A stretch of DNA of 52,789 bases from NCBI GenBank assembly GCA_030529655.1, contig JAUMWJ010000010.1:1-52789 (forward strand). The letters run 5' to 3'. Below the pieces are notes generated by a model. It worked only from the letters and a program-made list of their open reading frames with translations, was not told the origin of the DNA and did not search any database. Position 1 is the first letter of the stretch. The number at the start of each line of letters is the position of its first letter. The stretch is from Eubacteriales bacterium (lineage in GTDB: Bacteria; Bacillota; Clostridia; Oscillospirales; Oscillospiraceae). Shown here one piece after another: positions 24,681-33,299 of the stretch. The translations under genes and the position numbers were made by a program.

Positions 24681-27095
24681 TCAATCCATCAAATTGCAAT
24701 CTGTGTAAATATGCATACCGCGATTTTCACCGCGTCCGGCAAATTCCTTCATATACGACGAAAGCAGCTCACGAGTCGCTTTATCGTTGTGTCCGATCAG
24801 CGTCAGTCGATAACGGTAGCAGTTATTGACCTTCAACACCGGCGCCGGTGCCGGGCCAAGCACCTCCATATCGTACTGATTCGCCACCTGAATCAGACTG
24901 TTGCGAATCGCACTACAGGCACGACGCACCCGTTCTTCCTCCGGACCCGTTACCGTCATCATAAACTGATCGGCAAAGGGCGGATCGCGCCGCAGTTTCC
25001 GCAGGCGGATCTCACCGTCGTAAAACCGCTCATAATCTTGCCGGGCCGCCGCCTGAATCACATCGTTTTGGGGCGTATAGGTCTGGATCACCGCACGTCC
25101 CTCTTTGGCGCCGCGTCCGGCACGACCCACCACCTGTGTTAACAGACTGAATGTCCGTTCACCGGCACGGTAATGATCTACATACAGCGATAGGTCCGCC
25201 GCTAAAACGCCTACCAGCGTCACATTTTCAAAATCCAATCCCTTGGCCACCATCTGTGTACCAAGAAGAATCGGAATCTTTTTCACTTCAAATTCCCGCA
25301 GCAGCTTCTCATGTCCCTCCCCCACCGTATCCGCGTCCATGCGCAGAACCGGCGTGTCGGGAAACAGCTCATGCAGTTCCTCTTCCACCTTTTGTGTGCC
25401 AATACCCACACGCTTAAGAACGCCTCCGCAATCGGGGCAAACCTCTGCGGCCTTTTCGCTGTAGCCGCAGTAGTGACACATCAGCCGCCCATTGGCTGAG
25501 TGAAAGGTCAGATACACGCTGCATCGGGGACATTGGGGCACATAGCCGCACTCACCGCAGAGTAATTGGCGGCTGTTTCCGCGGCGATTGAGGAACAGAA
25601 TACTCTGTTCACCGCGCTTTACATTTTCTTTCAGCTCCTCATACAGCTCTTTACTGATGGAACTGGTATTGCCGTTTCGCAGCTCACGGCGCATATCCGC
25701 CACGATCACGCGGGGCAGCTCTTTTTCATTGTAGCGGTGTATCATGTTGGTAAGCTGATAGTCGCCGCGCCTGGCATAATAGTTGGTTTCCACAGTGGGC
25801 GTTGCCGAGCCAAGCAGCAATCGCGCTCCCTCCTGTGCACAGCGATATTTCGCAATGTCACGGGCATGATAGCACGGCGCATTTTCCGATTCGTAGGAAC
25901 CTTCCTGCTCCTCATCCAGTACAATCAGTCCAATGTTACACAGCGGTGCAAAGACGGCGCTTCTCGTACCCAGTACGATGTGCGCCTGACCGCGGCGAAT
26001 CCGTTTCCACTGATCGTAGCGTTCTGTATCGCGCAAAGCACTGTGCAGAAGCGCCACCTCATCACCGAAATAGGCGGTGAAACGCGCCATCATCTGGGGC
26101 GTCAGCGCGATTTCCGGCACCAGAATCATCACAGACTTTCCTGCCTTTAAAAGCTCCTGTGCCAGGCGGATATACACCAGCGTTTTACCGCTGCCGGTTA
26201 CGCCATGCAGCAGCGTCACACCGGCCTTGCCTGACAAAGACCGGGCCAATATGTCGGAAAACACCGCTTGCTGCTCCTCATTGAGCGTAATAGGTGTTGC
26301 AGACAGCCCGCGCCTGATCTCCCCGATGCGATATTCCTCTCGCTCCTGCAGGCAAATCAAGCCCTGTTTTTCCAGCGTTTTAAGCGAGACAGTGGTGGCG
26401 CCGGTAAAATAGCACAGATCACGGGATGTTGTTTCTCCATGCTGCGCCAAAAAGCGAATGGCATCCGCTTGACGAGGTGCTTTTTTCTGCTTACTGTCAG
26501 CAAACGATAAAGCACTCGCTGTGTCCACAGCCAATGATACCCAACGCACCATTTTGTCCCCGACTTTGCGGTTGCTCACGGTTTCCACCGTAAGAATTTC
26601 GCGCTTTTTGAGTCCTCGCAGCAAGGGCACCACGCCCTCGCCAAAGGTTTCCTTCAGCGTATCGGTCTCCCGTATGCCGGATAGAATCGCTTGACAAACG
26701 CTTTTTTCTTTTTCGTTTAGTCCCTCTTGCTCTGCGTTGGCTGCTACTTGCCAGATTTCCCGGTAGCGATACCAGACCGCCGCCGGCAGTACGGTATGAA
26801 TGGCGTCATAAAGGGTGCAGAAATATCGCTGACGCATCCACAGCGCCAGTTTTATCTCACGCTGCGAGAGAATGGGATCCTCATCCAGACATTCTCGGAT
26901 CGCTTTCAGCGGTTGATCCGGCACAGCACGATTGAGTGACAGCACCACCGCCTCACTGGTACGGTTGCCCCGTCCGAAGGGGACAAGCACACGGGAACCA
27001 ACGGCAATATCCAGTTCCTCGGGAGCCAGGTAATCATAGGGCTTGTCAATGGCATAGGTTGCCGCAGCTACTGCCACTTTAGCGATCTGGGGCAT
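24681..27095 (-). CDS. priA: Primosomal replication restart helicase PriA
   Basis: This 804-residue superfamily 2 helicase restarts stalled replication forks. The N-terminal DNA-binding region (1-about 200) is followed by the P-loop HGVTGSGKT near 295, the DEEQ box, and a cluster of eight zinc cysteines in CGECG, CPRC, CHYCG and CPDCG, then the GTQMVAKGLDF and VVGRAGRG helicase blocks. The ATG at 27095 is chosen for its AAGGAGGG SD seven bases upstream. In Bacillus coaBC sits between rpoZ and priA; here only 20 bases separate them. Confidence 0.96.
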   Translation of the reverse strand: MPQIAKVAVAAATYAIDKPYDYLAPEELDIAVGSRVLVPFGRGNRTSEAVVLSLNRAVPDQPLKAIRECLDEDPILSQREIKLALWMRQRYFCTLYDAIHTVLPAAVWYRYREIWQVAANAEQEGLNEKEKSVCQAILSGIRETDTLKETFGEGVVPLLRGLKKREILTVETVSNRKVGDKMVRWVSLAVDTASALSFADSKQKKAPRQADAIRFLAQHGETTSRDLCYFTGATTVSLKTLEKQGLICLQEREEYRIGEIRRGLSATPITLNEEQQAVFSDILARSLSGKAGVTLLHGVTGSGKTLVYIRLAQELLKAGKSVMILVPEIALTPQMMARFTAYFGDEVALLHSALRDTERYDQWKRIRRGQAHIVLGTRSAVFAPLCNIGLIVLDEEQEGSYESENAPCYHARDIAKYRCAQEGARLLLGSATPTVETNYYARRGDYQLTNMIHRYNEKELPRVIVADMRRELRNGNTSSISKELYEELKENVKRGEQSILFLNRRGNSRQLLCGECGYVPQCPRCSVYLTFHSANGRLMCHYCGYSEKAAEVCPDCGGVLKRVGIGTQKVEEELHELFPDTPVLRMDADTVGEGHEKLLREFEVKKIPILLGTQMVAKGLDFENVTLVGVLAADLSLYVDHYRAGERTFSLLTQVVGRAGRGAKEGRAVIQTYTPQNDVIQAAARQDYERFYDGEIRLRKLRRDPPFADQFMMTVTGPEEERVRRACSAIRNSLIQVANQYDMEVLGPAPAPVLKVNNCYRYRLTLIGHNDKATRELLSSYMKEFAGRGENRGMHIYTDCNLMD

Positions 27096-27114
27096 TGACA
27101 ATCCCTCCTTTTTA

Positions 27115-27336
27115 TCAGTCGTTCTCGCTTGCAATAACGGTGCTCATGGTGTTGGCATCAAACTTGCCTTCAGCCACCTCATGAATCGCCAGTGTAACAG
27201 GTTTTTCCGCCAGATGCTCACCGGCAGCTTCGGCTTCGGCAGCGATTTGGCGCGCACGGCGAGCCACCACATTGACCATCATGTAGCGATTGGGGACATA
27301 CTCTGTCAGTTTGTTCATTGCAGGATACAGCATCAT
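27115..27336 (-). CDS. rpoZ: DNA-directed RNA polymerase omega subunit
   Basis: This 73-residue subunit wraps the beta-prime tail and aids polymerase assembly. The core block NRYMMVNVVARRARQIA at about 16-32 and the KPVTLAIHEVAEGK segment are the conserved part of the family. Two adjacent ATG codons are possible starts (27336, 27333), with GGAAGG nine bases before the first. It stands between gmk and priA, as in most Bacillota. Confidence 0.93.
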   Translation of the reverse strand: MMLYPAMNKLTEYVPNRYMMVNVVARRARQIAAEAEAAGEHLAEKPVTLAIHEVAEGKFDANTMSTVIASEND

Positions 27337-27361
27337 AATTCTTTACCTTCCCATCTAAAAT

Positions 27362-27961
27362 TTATTGTTGATTCATAATTTGATTCATGCGTTCATTCGG
27401 CTTGCAGTGCTCGGCACACATAATAGCGCGCAGCTCACTTACCGCATTTTCCACCGTATCATTGATCACGAAATAATCATAGTTTCCGGCGGTTTCCATC
27501 TCTACCTTGGCACGGAGCAGGCGCTTTTGCACCTTTTCCGGCGTATCTGTTCCGCGAGCAGTCAAACGACGCTCCAGTTCTTCCCAAGAGGGCGGAGCTA
27601 TAAAAATACGCACGGTTTCAGGGCGTTTTTCGCAAACCTGAGTGGCCCCCTGGATCTCGATGTCTAAAATAACATCTCGTCCGGCTTCCATCGCCTCGTC
27701 TACATATTTTTTCGGCGTACCGTAGAAATTGCCCACATACTCGGCATATTCCAAAAAGGCATCCTTCTCGATCATCGCGCGAAATTGTTCCGCAGCGATA
27801 AAATGATAATCCTTGCCGTCAACTTCTCCTACCCGCGGTGCGCGAGTGGTAGCGGACACGGAAAAGTACAGATCATTCCAATCTGCAAACAGTGCGTGAA
27901 GCACCGTGCTCTTTCCTACGCCGGACGGACCGGAGATAATAAATGTTTTTCCTCTTCTCAA
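27362..27961 (-). CDS. gmk: Guanylate kinase
   Basis: This 199-residue enzyme phosphorylates GMP to GDP. The P-loop GPSGVGKST is at 10-18, and GMP-binding blocks SATTRAPRVGEVDG and YGTPK are in the expected places near 36-50 and 80-84. It has an unusual hydrophilic C-terminal tail (NERMNQIMNQQ). The start is TTG at 27961 with AGGAGG nine bases upstream; the first residues align with the family. It overlaps nothing but follows remA by four bases. Confidence 0.96.
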   Translation of the reverse strand: MRRGKTFIISGPSGVGKSTVLHALFADWNDLYFSVSATTRAPRVGEVDGKDYHFIAAEQFRAMIEKDAFLEYAEYVGNFYGTPKKYVDEAMEAGRDVILDIEIQGATQVCEKRPETVRIFIAPPSWEELERRLTARGTDTPEKVQKRLLRAKVEMETAGNYDYFVINDTVENAVSELRAIMCAEHCKPNERMNQIMNQQ

Positions 27962-27965
27962 GGGC

Positions 27966-28226
27966 TTATTCCTCCTGTGTAAAATCCTCTGCCGTCAACC
28001 CCAAACGCGGAGCCAGTTTCTCAGCAGAGAGGGCCGACAGCACCACATGATCGCTGTCCATAATCAGCACAGCAGCGGTTTTGCGGCCATATGTCGCATC
28101 GATCAGCATACCCCGATCTCGGGATTCCTGAATCAAACGCTTGATGGGCGCGGAATCGGGACTGACCACCGCCAGCAAACGCTGCGCCGAAATCAAATTT
28201 CCAAACCCAATATTGATCAGCTGCAT
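27966..28226 (-). CDS. remA: RemA-family (DUF370) DNA-binding regulator
   Basis: This 86-residue protein begins [17 protein letters not shown] and contains the [10 protein letters not shown] and [15 protein letters not shown] blocks of the RemA family. In Bacillus RemA is an oligomeric DNA-binding protein that activates matrix and osmoprotection genes. Its place between yicC and gmk is conserved across Bacillota, including species without matrix operons, so its targets here are unknown. ATG follows AAGGAG. Confidence 0.93.
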   Translation of the reverse strand: MQLINIGFGNLISAQRLLAVVSPDSAPIKRLIQESRDRGMLIDATYGRKTAAVLIMDSDHVVLSALSAEKLAPRLGLTAEDFTQEE

Positions 28227-28238
28227 GGTTCCCGCTCC

Positions 28239-29117
28239 TTACTCGATATTTTGCACCTGCTCCCGGATCTTTTCGACCTCTGCCTTCATGTTCACCACAT
28301 CCTGAGTGATGGTCAGATCGTTGCACTTGGATCCGATGGTATTGCACTCACGGTTCACTTCCTGAATAAGGAAATCCAGTTTACGGCCGGTGGGCTGATC
28401 ACTCCGAAGCATATCACGAAGCTGTGCGATATGGCTGCGCAGACGCACCGTTTCCTCATCCACGGCGATTTTATCGGCAAAGATCGCCGCTTCGGTCAGG
28501 ATACGGCTCTCGTCGATTGTCGTAGTCTGCAATACCTCGCGCATTTTATTCTCCAGGCGCTCACGGTAGGCGGACACAGTCTGAGGCGAACGCTCCTCCA
28601 CCTTGCCTACCACAGCTTCGATGGTGCTGACACGGCCGCCGATATCTTCGGCCAGCTTCTTGCCCTCTATGGCGCGCATATCATTATAGGCAGTCAACGC
28701 CTTGTCCAATACCTCGCATATATCGGCGCTGACGGTTTCCACATCCTCATCCGCCTTGGTGACCGACAGCACATCGGGGAACTTTGCCAGAGAAACCGGT
28801 GTCACCTCTCCCTCCAAGGAAAATGTGGTCTTAAGCTGCATCAGTGCGTCATAGTAGCCACGGGCCAGCGGTTCATTCACTGCCACCACGGATACATCCG
28901 CCGCACTGGTGTCGATGGTGACAAACACATCCACCTTGCCGCGGGAGATCGCCTTTTGTACACGGGCCTTAATGGCATCCTCTGCGAAGATATAGGCACG
29001 GGGCATTTTCACTGTGCAATCTAAATAACGGTTATTAACACTGCGTACCTCAACCGTAATATCGCGCTTATTCAGCGTTTCCTTTGCTCGACCGTAGCCG
29101 GTCATGCTCTTGACCAT
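28239..29117 (-). CDS. yicC: YicC-family endoribonuclease
   Basis: This 292-residue protein starts MVKSMTGYGRA, the signature of the YicC/YloC family, and ends with the DUF1732 region (GSKCND and EKIREQVQNIE). YicC proteins are endoribonucleases implicated in RNA turnover. ATG follows AAGGAGG by ten bases. It heads the conserved yicC-remA-gmk-rpoZ order, 33 bases after the DnaJ-like gene, so it may be transcribed from cdaA onward or from an unseen promoter inside that gap. Confidence 0.94.
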   Translation of the reverse strand: MVKSMTGYGRAKETLNKRDITVEVRSVNNRYLDCTVKMPRAYIFAEDAIKARVQKAISRGKVDVFVTIDTSAADVSVVAVNEPLARGYYDALMQLKTTFSLEGEVTPVSLAKFPDVLSVTKADEDVETVSADICEVLDKALTAYNDMRAIEGKKLAEDIGGRVSTIEAVVGKVEERSPQTVSAYRERLENKMREVLQTTTIDESRILTEAAIFADKIAVDEETVRLRSHIAQLRDMLRSDQPTGRKLDFLIQEVNRECNTIGSKCNDLTITQDVVNMKAEVEKIREQVQNIE

Positions 29118-29150
29118 AAACGCTTGTCCTCCTTATATGGTAAATCAAAA

Positions 29151-29777
29151 TTAACAACAAAACAGATAGCCACCGCCGCCGCTGAGCAGGCTGCAGCAGG
29201 CCCAAATACTGCAAATACGCAAACACATGGAGCTGTCGCAGTTTCCGGTAGACACCGAACCATATCGCTCCGGTCGATACCCCGTCTGACGGCCCTCTGC
29301 CAGATCCAGCGCACGCTGATACTCACTGTTACCCGGCTCCATCTGCACGGCCGTCTGATAATACCGTTTGGCTTCATCCATCCAGCCCCGGCGCATACAG
29401 ATCACGCCCTTGAGAAAGTTCCACTCCGCATCGTGATCGCTCTGGGCATTCAGCAATTCGTCCGCCAGATTCAGCTCACCCCGCTGGATCGCCATACGCA
29501 CACGCTGCATCGCGGCACTTCCGCTGTAACCCTGCTGATAGCCGTAGGTATAGCTCTGGCTGTAACCGCTGCCGGTGCCGCTATTGCCCTTGCGCTGGGA
29601 TTGGATCGTTTCGTACGCTTCATTGATTTCCTTCATCCGCTCCTGTGCAAGGTCGGCTAAAGGATTGTCATGGTAATTATCAGGATGATATTTCCTCGCC
29701 AAATTGCGATAGGCCTTTTTCACTTCTTCATCTGTTGCTGTACTGGGTACGCCCAGCACTTGATAGGGATCACGCAT
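29151..29777 (-). CDS. DnaJ-domain protein with TPR-like middle and Cys-rich tail
   Basis: Residues 1-62 form a J domain with the HPD triad in KYHPDN near 30-35, so the protein should stimulate an Hsp70 (DnaK). A Gly/Ser/Tyr/Gln-rich linker (about 63-88) follows, then a helical repeat resembling TPR units ([20 protein letters not shown] and [15 protein letters not shown] regions, about 115-155). The last 30 residues are rich in cysteine and hydrophobic residues ([15 protein letters not shown]), suggesting membrane contact or metal/disulfide chemistry. It is not canonical DnaJ, which has a zinc-finger domain. Its start lies inside the end of the DUF5685 gene (8-base overlap), indicating coupling. 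Confidence 0.82.
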   Translation of the reverse strand: MRDPYQVLGVPSTATDEEVKKAYRNLARKYHPDNYHDNPLADLAQERMKEINEAYETIQSQRKGNSGTGSGYSQSYTYGYQQGYSGSAAMQRVRMAIQRGELNLADELLNAQSDHDAEWNFLKGVICMRRGWMDEAKRYYQTAVQMEPGNSEYQRALDLAEGRQTGYRPERYGSVSTGNCDSSMCLRICSIWACCSLLSGGGGYLFCC

Positions 29778-30669
29778 TTGCGTACCGCCTTTCGTTGGGT
29801 TTTTTCTCTTTCTTTTTTCGTTTGCGGAAAGTACCGTCTAACACGGCGCTGCCTACCACATACAGACCTTCATATACCACGCTTTCAATAATAGCGGAAT
29901 AATCACCGTAATCCATCAGTTCAAAAGCGGCTGCCATGACACGAATGGACTGATCCATGGTGCTTGCCAACTCCTGTCGACTCTCTTGCGACAGCGTATC
30001 ACCCACAAGCGCATATCGCAGCGGCAAAGGATTGTAGCTGCCGCTTTTCAAGTCCTGTTTCAGATCATCCGCCGCATCTGCCAAATAAATCCAGCGGCCC
30101 AAATGATAGAGCATCTGCTCCAACACCCGTCGGCGCGTTCCATCATCCTCGCCGTTTGCCGCACCTGCCAGAAGTCGGGCAAATGTGTCAGCAACTGCAT
30201 CTACCGAGGCGCAATGTTCCTTTTCAAGTGTTGCCAGCTCTTGCAGGCATTTTTGCGTATGCCCGTCAAAATCCGGTCGGTTGTCGCGGGCCTTCTGATA
30301 AGCACGGCGCAAAAGCAGCAATGCCGCGCGATATTTCAAACCGCCGAAAAATCCGTGGTCGGCTATGCCGTCCTGCACCTGCCACCATGTCAGGATCACA
30401 CTCAAATCCGCTGCCGCCTCCAATGCCGAAGTTTCGTTGGCACAGGGACGCTTGCAAATAGGATGAACCATACAGGATTTGCGGCAGCAGCTACACGGCT
30501 CCTTCTCCAGCAGCATAGCGAGAAACGCCAAATCATAATTCAGGAATAGTCTTGCCGACCAACCGAAGCGTTTTCCAAGGGTATGGCACAGGCCGCAATA
30601 CACACCTTGAAAACGCGTCTTTTCTTCCGGCGATAGCCTGTCCAAAACCGGACGCACATAACCAAACAT
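29770..30669 (-). CDS. DUF5685-family protein (unknown function)
   Basis: This 299-residue protein matches the DUF5685 pattern as I remember it: MFGYVRP start, YCGLCHTLG with Cys 25 and 28, and a dense cysteine cluster at 59, 61, 62, 66, 72 and 76. This suggests a bound metal or Fe-S cluster. The rest is mostly helical. The C-terminus is strongly basic ([15 protein letters not shown]). There is no signal peptide. It overlaps the DnaJ-like gene and follows rseC by three bases, so RseC, this protein and the J-protein are probably produced together. A helical fold with many Asp pairs ([11 protein letters not shown]) recalls isoprenoid-synthase-like folds, but that is speculation. Confidence 0.72.
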   Translation of the reverse strand: MFGYVRPVLDRLSPEEKTRFQGVYCGLCHTLGKRFGWSARLFLNYDLAFLAMLLEKEPCSCCRKSCMVHPICKRPCANETSALEAAADLSVILTWWQVQDGIADHGFFGGLKYRAALLLLRRAYQKARDNRPDFDGHTQKCLQELATLEKEHCASVDAVADTFARLLAGAANGEDDGTRRRVLEQMLYHLGRWIYLADAADDLKQDLKSGSYNPLPLRYALVGDTLSQESRQELASTMDQSIRVMAAAFELMDYGDYSAIIESVVYEGLYVVGSAVLDGTFRKRKKKEKKPNERRYANA

Positions 30670-30672
30670 CCG

Positions 30673-31077
30673 TTAAATCAGGCGCAGAATGGTGTAGGTC
30701 AGAATTTCGTGCCGTTTGGCATAGCGGTCATACAGTACAATAGGGATCAATGCCAGCAATGCCGCCGCAATGGCGATAACATAGCGTACGCTTTCCGCAA
30801 AACCCTCTGACAGGAAATAACCCAAAAGGAAAAATAAGATCGGCAGCACATATACCAGCACCACGACACCCAGCAGCTTCTTGGTACTGCTTTCCACCAC
30901 CACTTTTTGTCCGGGCTGAGCGTTAGGCAGGTTTTTTGCCCGCGCATGAATGGCTGCGCCGGTCATGCCGCAACCGGCACACTCCTCACAGTCATGACCG
31001 CAGGCAGACTTACGAGGCACGGATATTTCCGCATAACCGTCGCTCCATATTTTTTCCACTGTTGCGATTTGTGTCAT
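30673..31077 (-). CDS. RseC/MucC-like membrane protein (SoxR-reducing system RseC family)
   Basis: This 134-residue protein has a cytoplasmic N-terminal region with a cysteine cluster CGHDCEECAGCG near 26-37 and two membrane helices (about 66-88 and 95-115). That matches the RseC/RsxC-associated family, which in proteobacteria affects SoxR reduction and the Rnf-type electron transfer system. In Clostridia its role is unsettled; redox or Fe-S chemistry at the membrane is plausible. The ATG at 31077 has GGAG six bases upstream; a GTG at 31080 directly follows the cdaR stop. Confidence 0.85.
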   Translation of the reverse strand: MTQIATVEKIWSDGYAEISVPRKSACGHDCEECAGCGMTGAAIHARAKNLPNAQPGQKVVVESSTKKLLGVVVLVYVLPILFFLLGYFLSEGFAESVRYVIAIAAALLALIPIVLYDRYAKRHEILTYTILRLI

Positions 31078-31080
31078 CAC

Positions 31081-32325
31081 TTACTCCCCCGGTACTTCAT
31101 TCACTGTAACGACTACCTGATAGTTTCCCTTTGCGCCCACATGATTCTCACCGATGATCTCAACCGTAGCCGGTACCGTATGTGTCCCCGTGTCTTTCAC
31201 ACCGCTTAAATCAGCCACAACCCGCACATCGCTTGGCTTTAATTGATCCACATTGGCAGTCAGGCCGCGCACTGTCACTTCCAACTCAGTCGTAGACAGC
31301 ACCGCAGAGAAACCTTCCTTCAAATTACGGCTTATAATATTCGATGTGGTGATGGTTCGTTCTGAAACACCGCTCACAGAAATTGTCACCTCGGCGGTAT
31401 CTACCTGATCACTCATTACGACACCTTCCGGTAAAACAATCTCATAGGTCTTGTTTTGTGTGGCTTCCAGATCCTGCAGGTAGACAGTATCGAGTACGAT
31501 TTCTTCCATACTGTCCAGCAGCTCCTGCTCGCCTGTCAGCAGTACCTTCTCCGGCTGAATTTGGTACTTCACCTGTGCCATGGTAGATCCGGGTGCCTCC
31601 ACAAAGTCCAGCTTCAGCGGCACCGTCTTCTGCATCAGAACCGGCATGGTGGCCTGCACCAATTTCACGTTGGCACGAATATTGGTGTTTTCTATGACAA
31701 TGTCGTTATAATCGTACAGCGTAAATCCAACCGCTTGCACCACTTTCTTATTGGCACCGCTGATATTGAGTTCGATCTTTGCATAACTGACATTGACCAA
31801 TTCGTCTCGGGAAGCACGCAGCATCAGCGTTGCCGGATCAAGCGTCAGTTTACCGGCAATAAAGCCGGATGCTATCTGGCCGGTCACCTCACATTCGATC
31901 GGCACTTCCTTGGTGGACAGTTCACCCACTGTGACCGTTACGGTAAATGCGCTGGCGTTCTCCACCTTGATTTCACTTCCGGACACCGCATCCGGATATA
32001 CCACCGTGTAGCGCAGCGTTTTCACGCCCGTATCGTTGATCCCCGCAGTATCCACCACAATACGTATTTCGTCCTTGTCCAGCTTCCACAAAATCTTCCG
32101 TGGTCCTTTCAGCGACAGATCGATGGTAGTATCGTAGCCGGAGAGCAGCATCAGTCCTTTATCCGCCAGTGTGTCGTTTTCACCGGCAAATTCCACCGGA
32201 ATATGGTTCACTTTTACACGCACATCCGGTGCTTTCACACTGTCCACATAAAGCCATACCGCAACGGCGACCAGAATGGAAATGGCAATACGCAGAATTT
32301 TTCCGCTTTTACTCTTCTTCTCCAT
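31081..32325 (-). CDS. cdaR: YbbR/CdaR regulator of diadenylate cyclase
   Basis: This 414-residue protein has one N-terminal membrane helix (about 10-29) and an extracytoplasmic region made of four YbbR repeats. CdaR binds and modulates the c-di-AMP synthase CdaA encoded just upstream. The ATG at 32325 is chosen for its AAAGGAGA SD; this start lies 17 bases inside the end of cdaA, so translation is coupled. In most Bacillota glmM follows; here rseC follows instead. Confidence 0.93.
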   Translation of the reverse strand: MEKKSKSGKILRIAISILVAVAVWLYVDSVKAPDVRVKVNHIPVEFAGENDTLADKGLMLLSGYDTTIDLSLKGPRKILWKLDKDEIRIVVDTAGINDTGVKTLRYTVVYPDAVSGSEIKVENASAFTVTVTVGELSTKEVPIECEVTGQIASGFIAGKLTLDPATLMLRASRDELVNVSYAKIELNISGANKKVVQAVGFTLYDYNDIVIENTNIRANVKLVQATMPVLMQKTVPLKLDFVEAPGSTMAQVKYQIQPEKVLLTGEQELLDSMEEIVLDTVYLQDLEATQNKTYEIVLPEGVVMSDQVDTAEVTISVSGVSERTITTSNIISRNLKEGFSAVLSTTELEVTVRGLTANVDQLKPSDVRVVADLSGVKDTGTHTVPATVEIIGENHVGAKGNYQVVVTVNEVPGE

Positions 32326-33205
32326 CCTGCTCTCCTTTCTTGCGTCCACGCAACGTCGACAACAGGTTGACACCTGCTGCTTCCACCTCTTCTTCAACTT
32401 GAGGTATCAGCTCGTTTCGCAGCAGCTTGGATAATGTCTCCGGCATCAGATGGCGTTTGAGCATACCACCCAGCGCAACGGAAATATCGCCGGTTTCCTC
32501 TGACACAATGACCACGACCGCATCGGAATTTTCACTCATGCCGATGCCGGCACGGTGTCGCATACCCAGATCACGGCTCAGGTTCACATTTTTTGAAAGC
32601 GGCAGCATACAGCCGGCACCTAAAATACGTCCCTGGCGAATGATCACTGCGCCATCGTGCATCGGGGCCTTGACAAAGAAGATGTTTTTCAGCAGCTCGC
32701 TGGAAACCGATGCCTCCAGCGTGGTACCGCTTCGCACCATATCGTTCAGCTCAATTTTGCGTTCAAATACGATCAGTACACCGGTGCGGCTTTTTGACAT
32801 TTCTGTACAGGCAATCACCGTCTGGTCGATGGCGCGCTCCAGTTCTGACACCTTTTGTTCCGGCGCAAAAGCCCGCAGCAGCTTAATATTACGACCGCCC
32901 AGCTTCTCCAGCAGTTGCCGGATCTCCGGCTGGAACAGAATGATCAGCGCCAGAACGCCCCATTCCACCATGTGGCTGAGAATGTAGTTGACGCTTCGCA
33001 GATTCAGCATTGCCTCAGACGAGAGCAGGAGTGCCAAGAGGAAAATCGCAACACCCTTCAGGATATTCTCCGCTCTTGTACTTTTCACCAGCGACAGAAT
33101 CTTATACACGAAAAAGGCGATCAGAGCCATATCGATCAGATCTGCCGGGCGGATAAGGATTAAGTATCTCCCAATATTTTCTAATACAGACAGTATCGAT
33201 TCCAT
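32309..33205 (-). CDS. cdaA: Diadenylate cyclase CdaA (c-di-AMP synthase)
   Basis: This 298-residue enzyme makes c-di-AMP from two ATP. Three membrane helices are seen at about 15-38, 49-65 and 76-92. The DAC domain follows with DGA at 184-186 and RHR at 216-218, the two catalytic motifs. ATG follows GGAAGG by eight bases. The promoter at 33259-33287 makes it the first gene of the run cdaA-cdaR-rseC-DUF5685-dnaJ-like. C-di-AMP would be expected to control potassium and osmolyte transport and wall homeostasis. Confidence 0.96.
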   Translation of the reverse strand: MESILSVLENIGRYLILIRPADLIDMALIAFFVYKILSLVKSTRAENILKGVAIFLLALLLSSEAMLNLRSVNYILSHMVEWGVLALIILFQPEIRQLLEKLGGRNIKLLRAFAPEQKVSELERAIDQTVIACTEMSKSRTGVLIVFERKIELNDMVRSGTTLEASVSSELLKNIFFVKAPMHDGAVIIRQGRILGAGCMLPLSKNVNLSRDLGMRHRAGIGMSENSDAVVVIVSEETGDISVALGGMLKRHLMPETLSKLLRNELIPQVEEEVEAAGVNLLSTLRGRKKGEQDGEEE

Positions 33206-33258
33206 AGCATATTCCTTCCATTTACACAGTCAAATACGCATACCAATAGATACTATTC

Positions 33259-33287
33259 ATTATATAAAAAATATTGGGAAAATGCAA
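33259..33287 (-). promoter_or_regulatory. SigA-type promoter of the cdaA operon
   Basis: On the minus strand TTGCAT (33282-33287), a 17-base spacer and perfect TATAAT (33259-33264) lie just after the stop of the cysteine-desulfurase-like gene. The leader to the cdaA ATG is about 47 bases. Confidence 0.78.
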
Positions 33288-33299
33288 CAAAAACTATGC

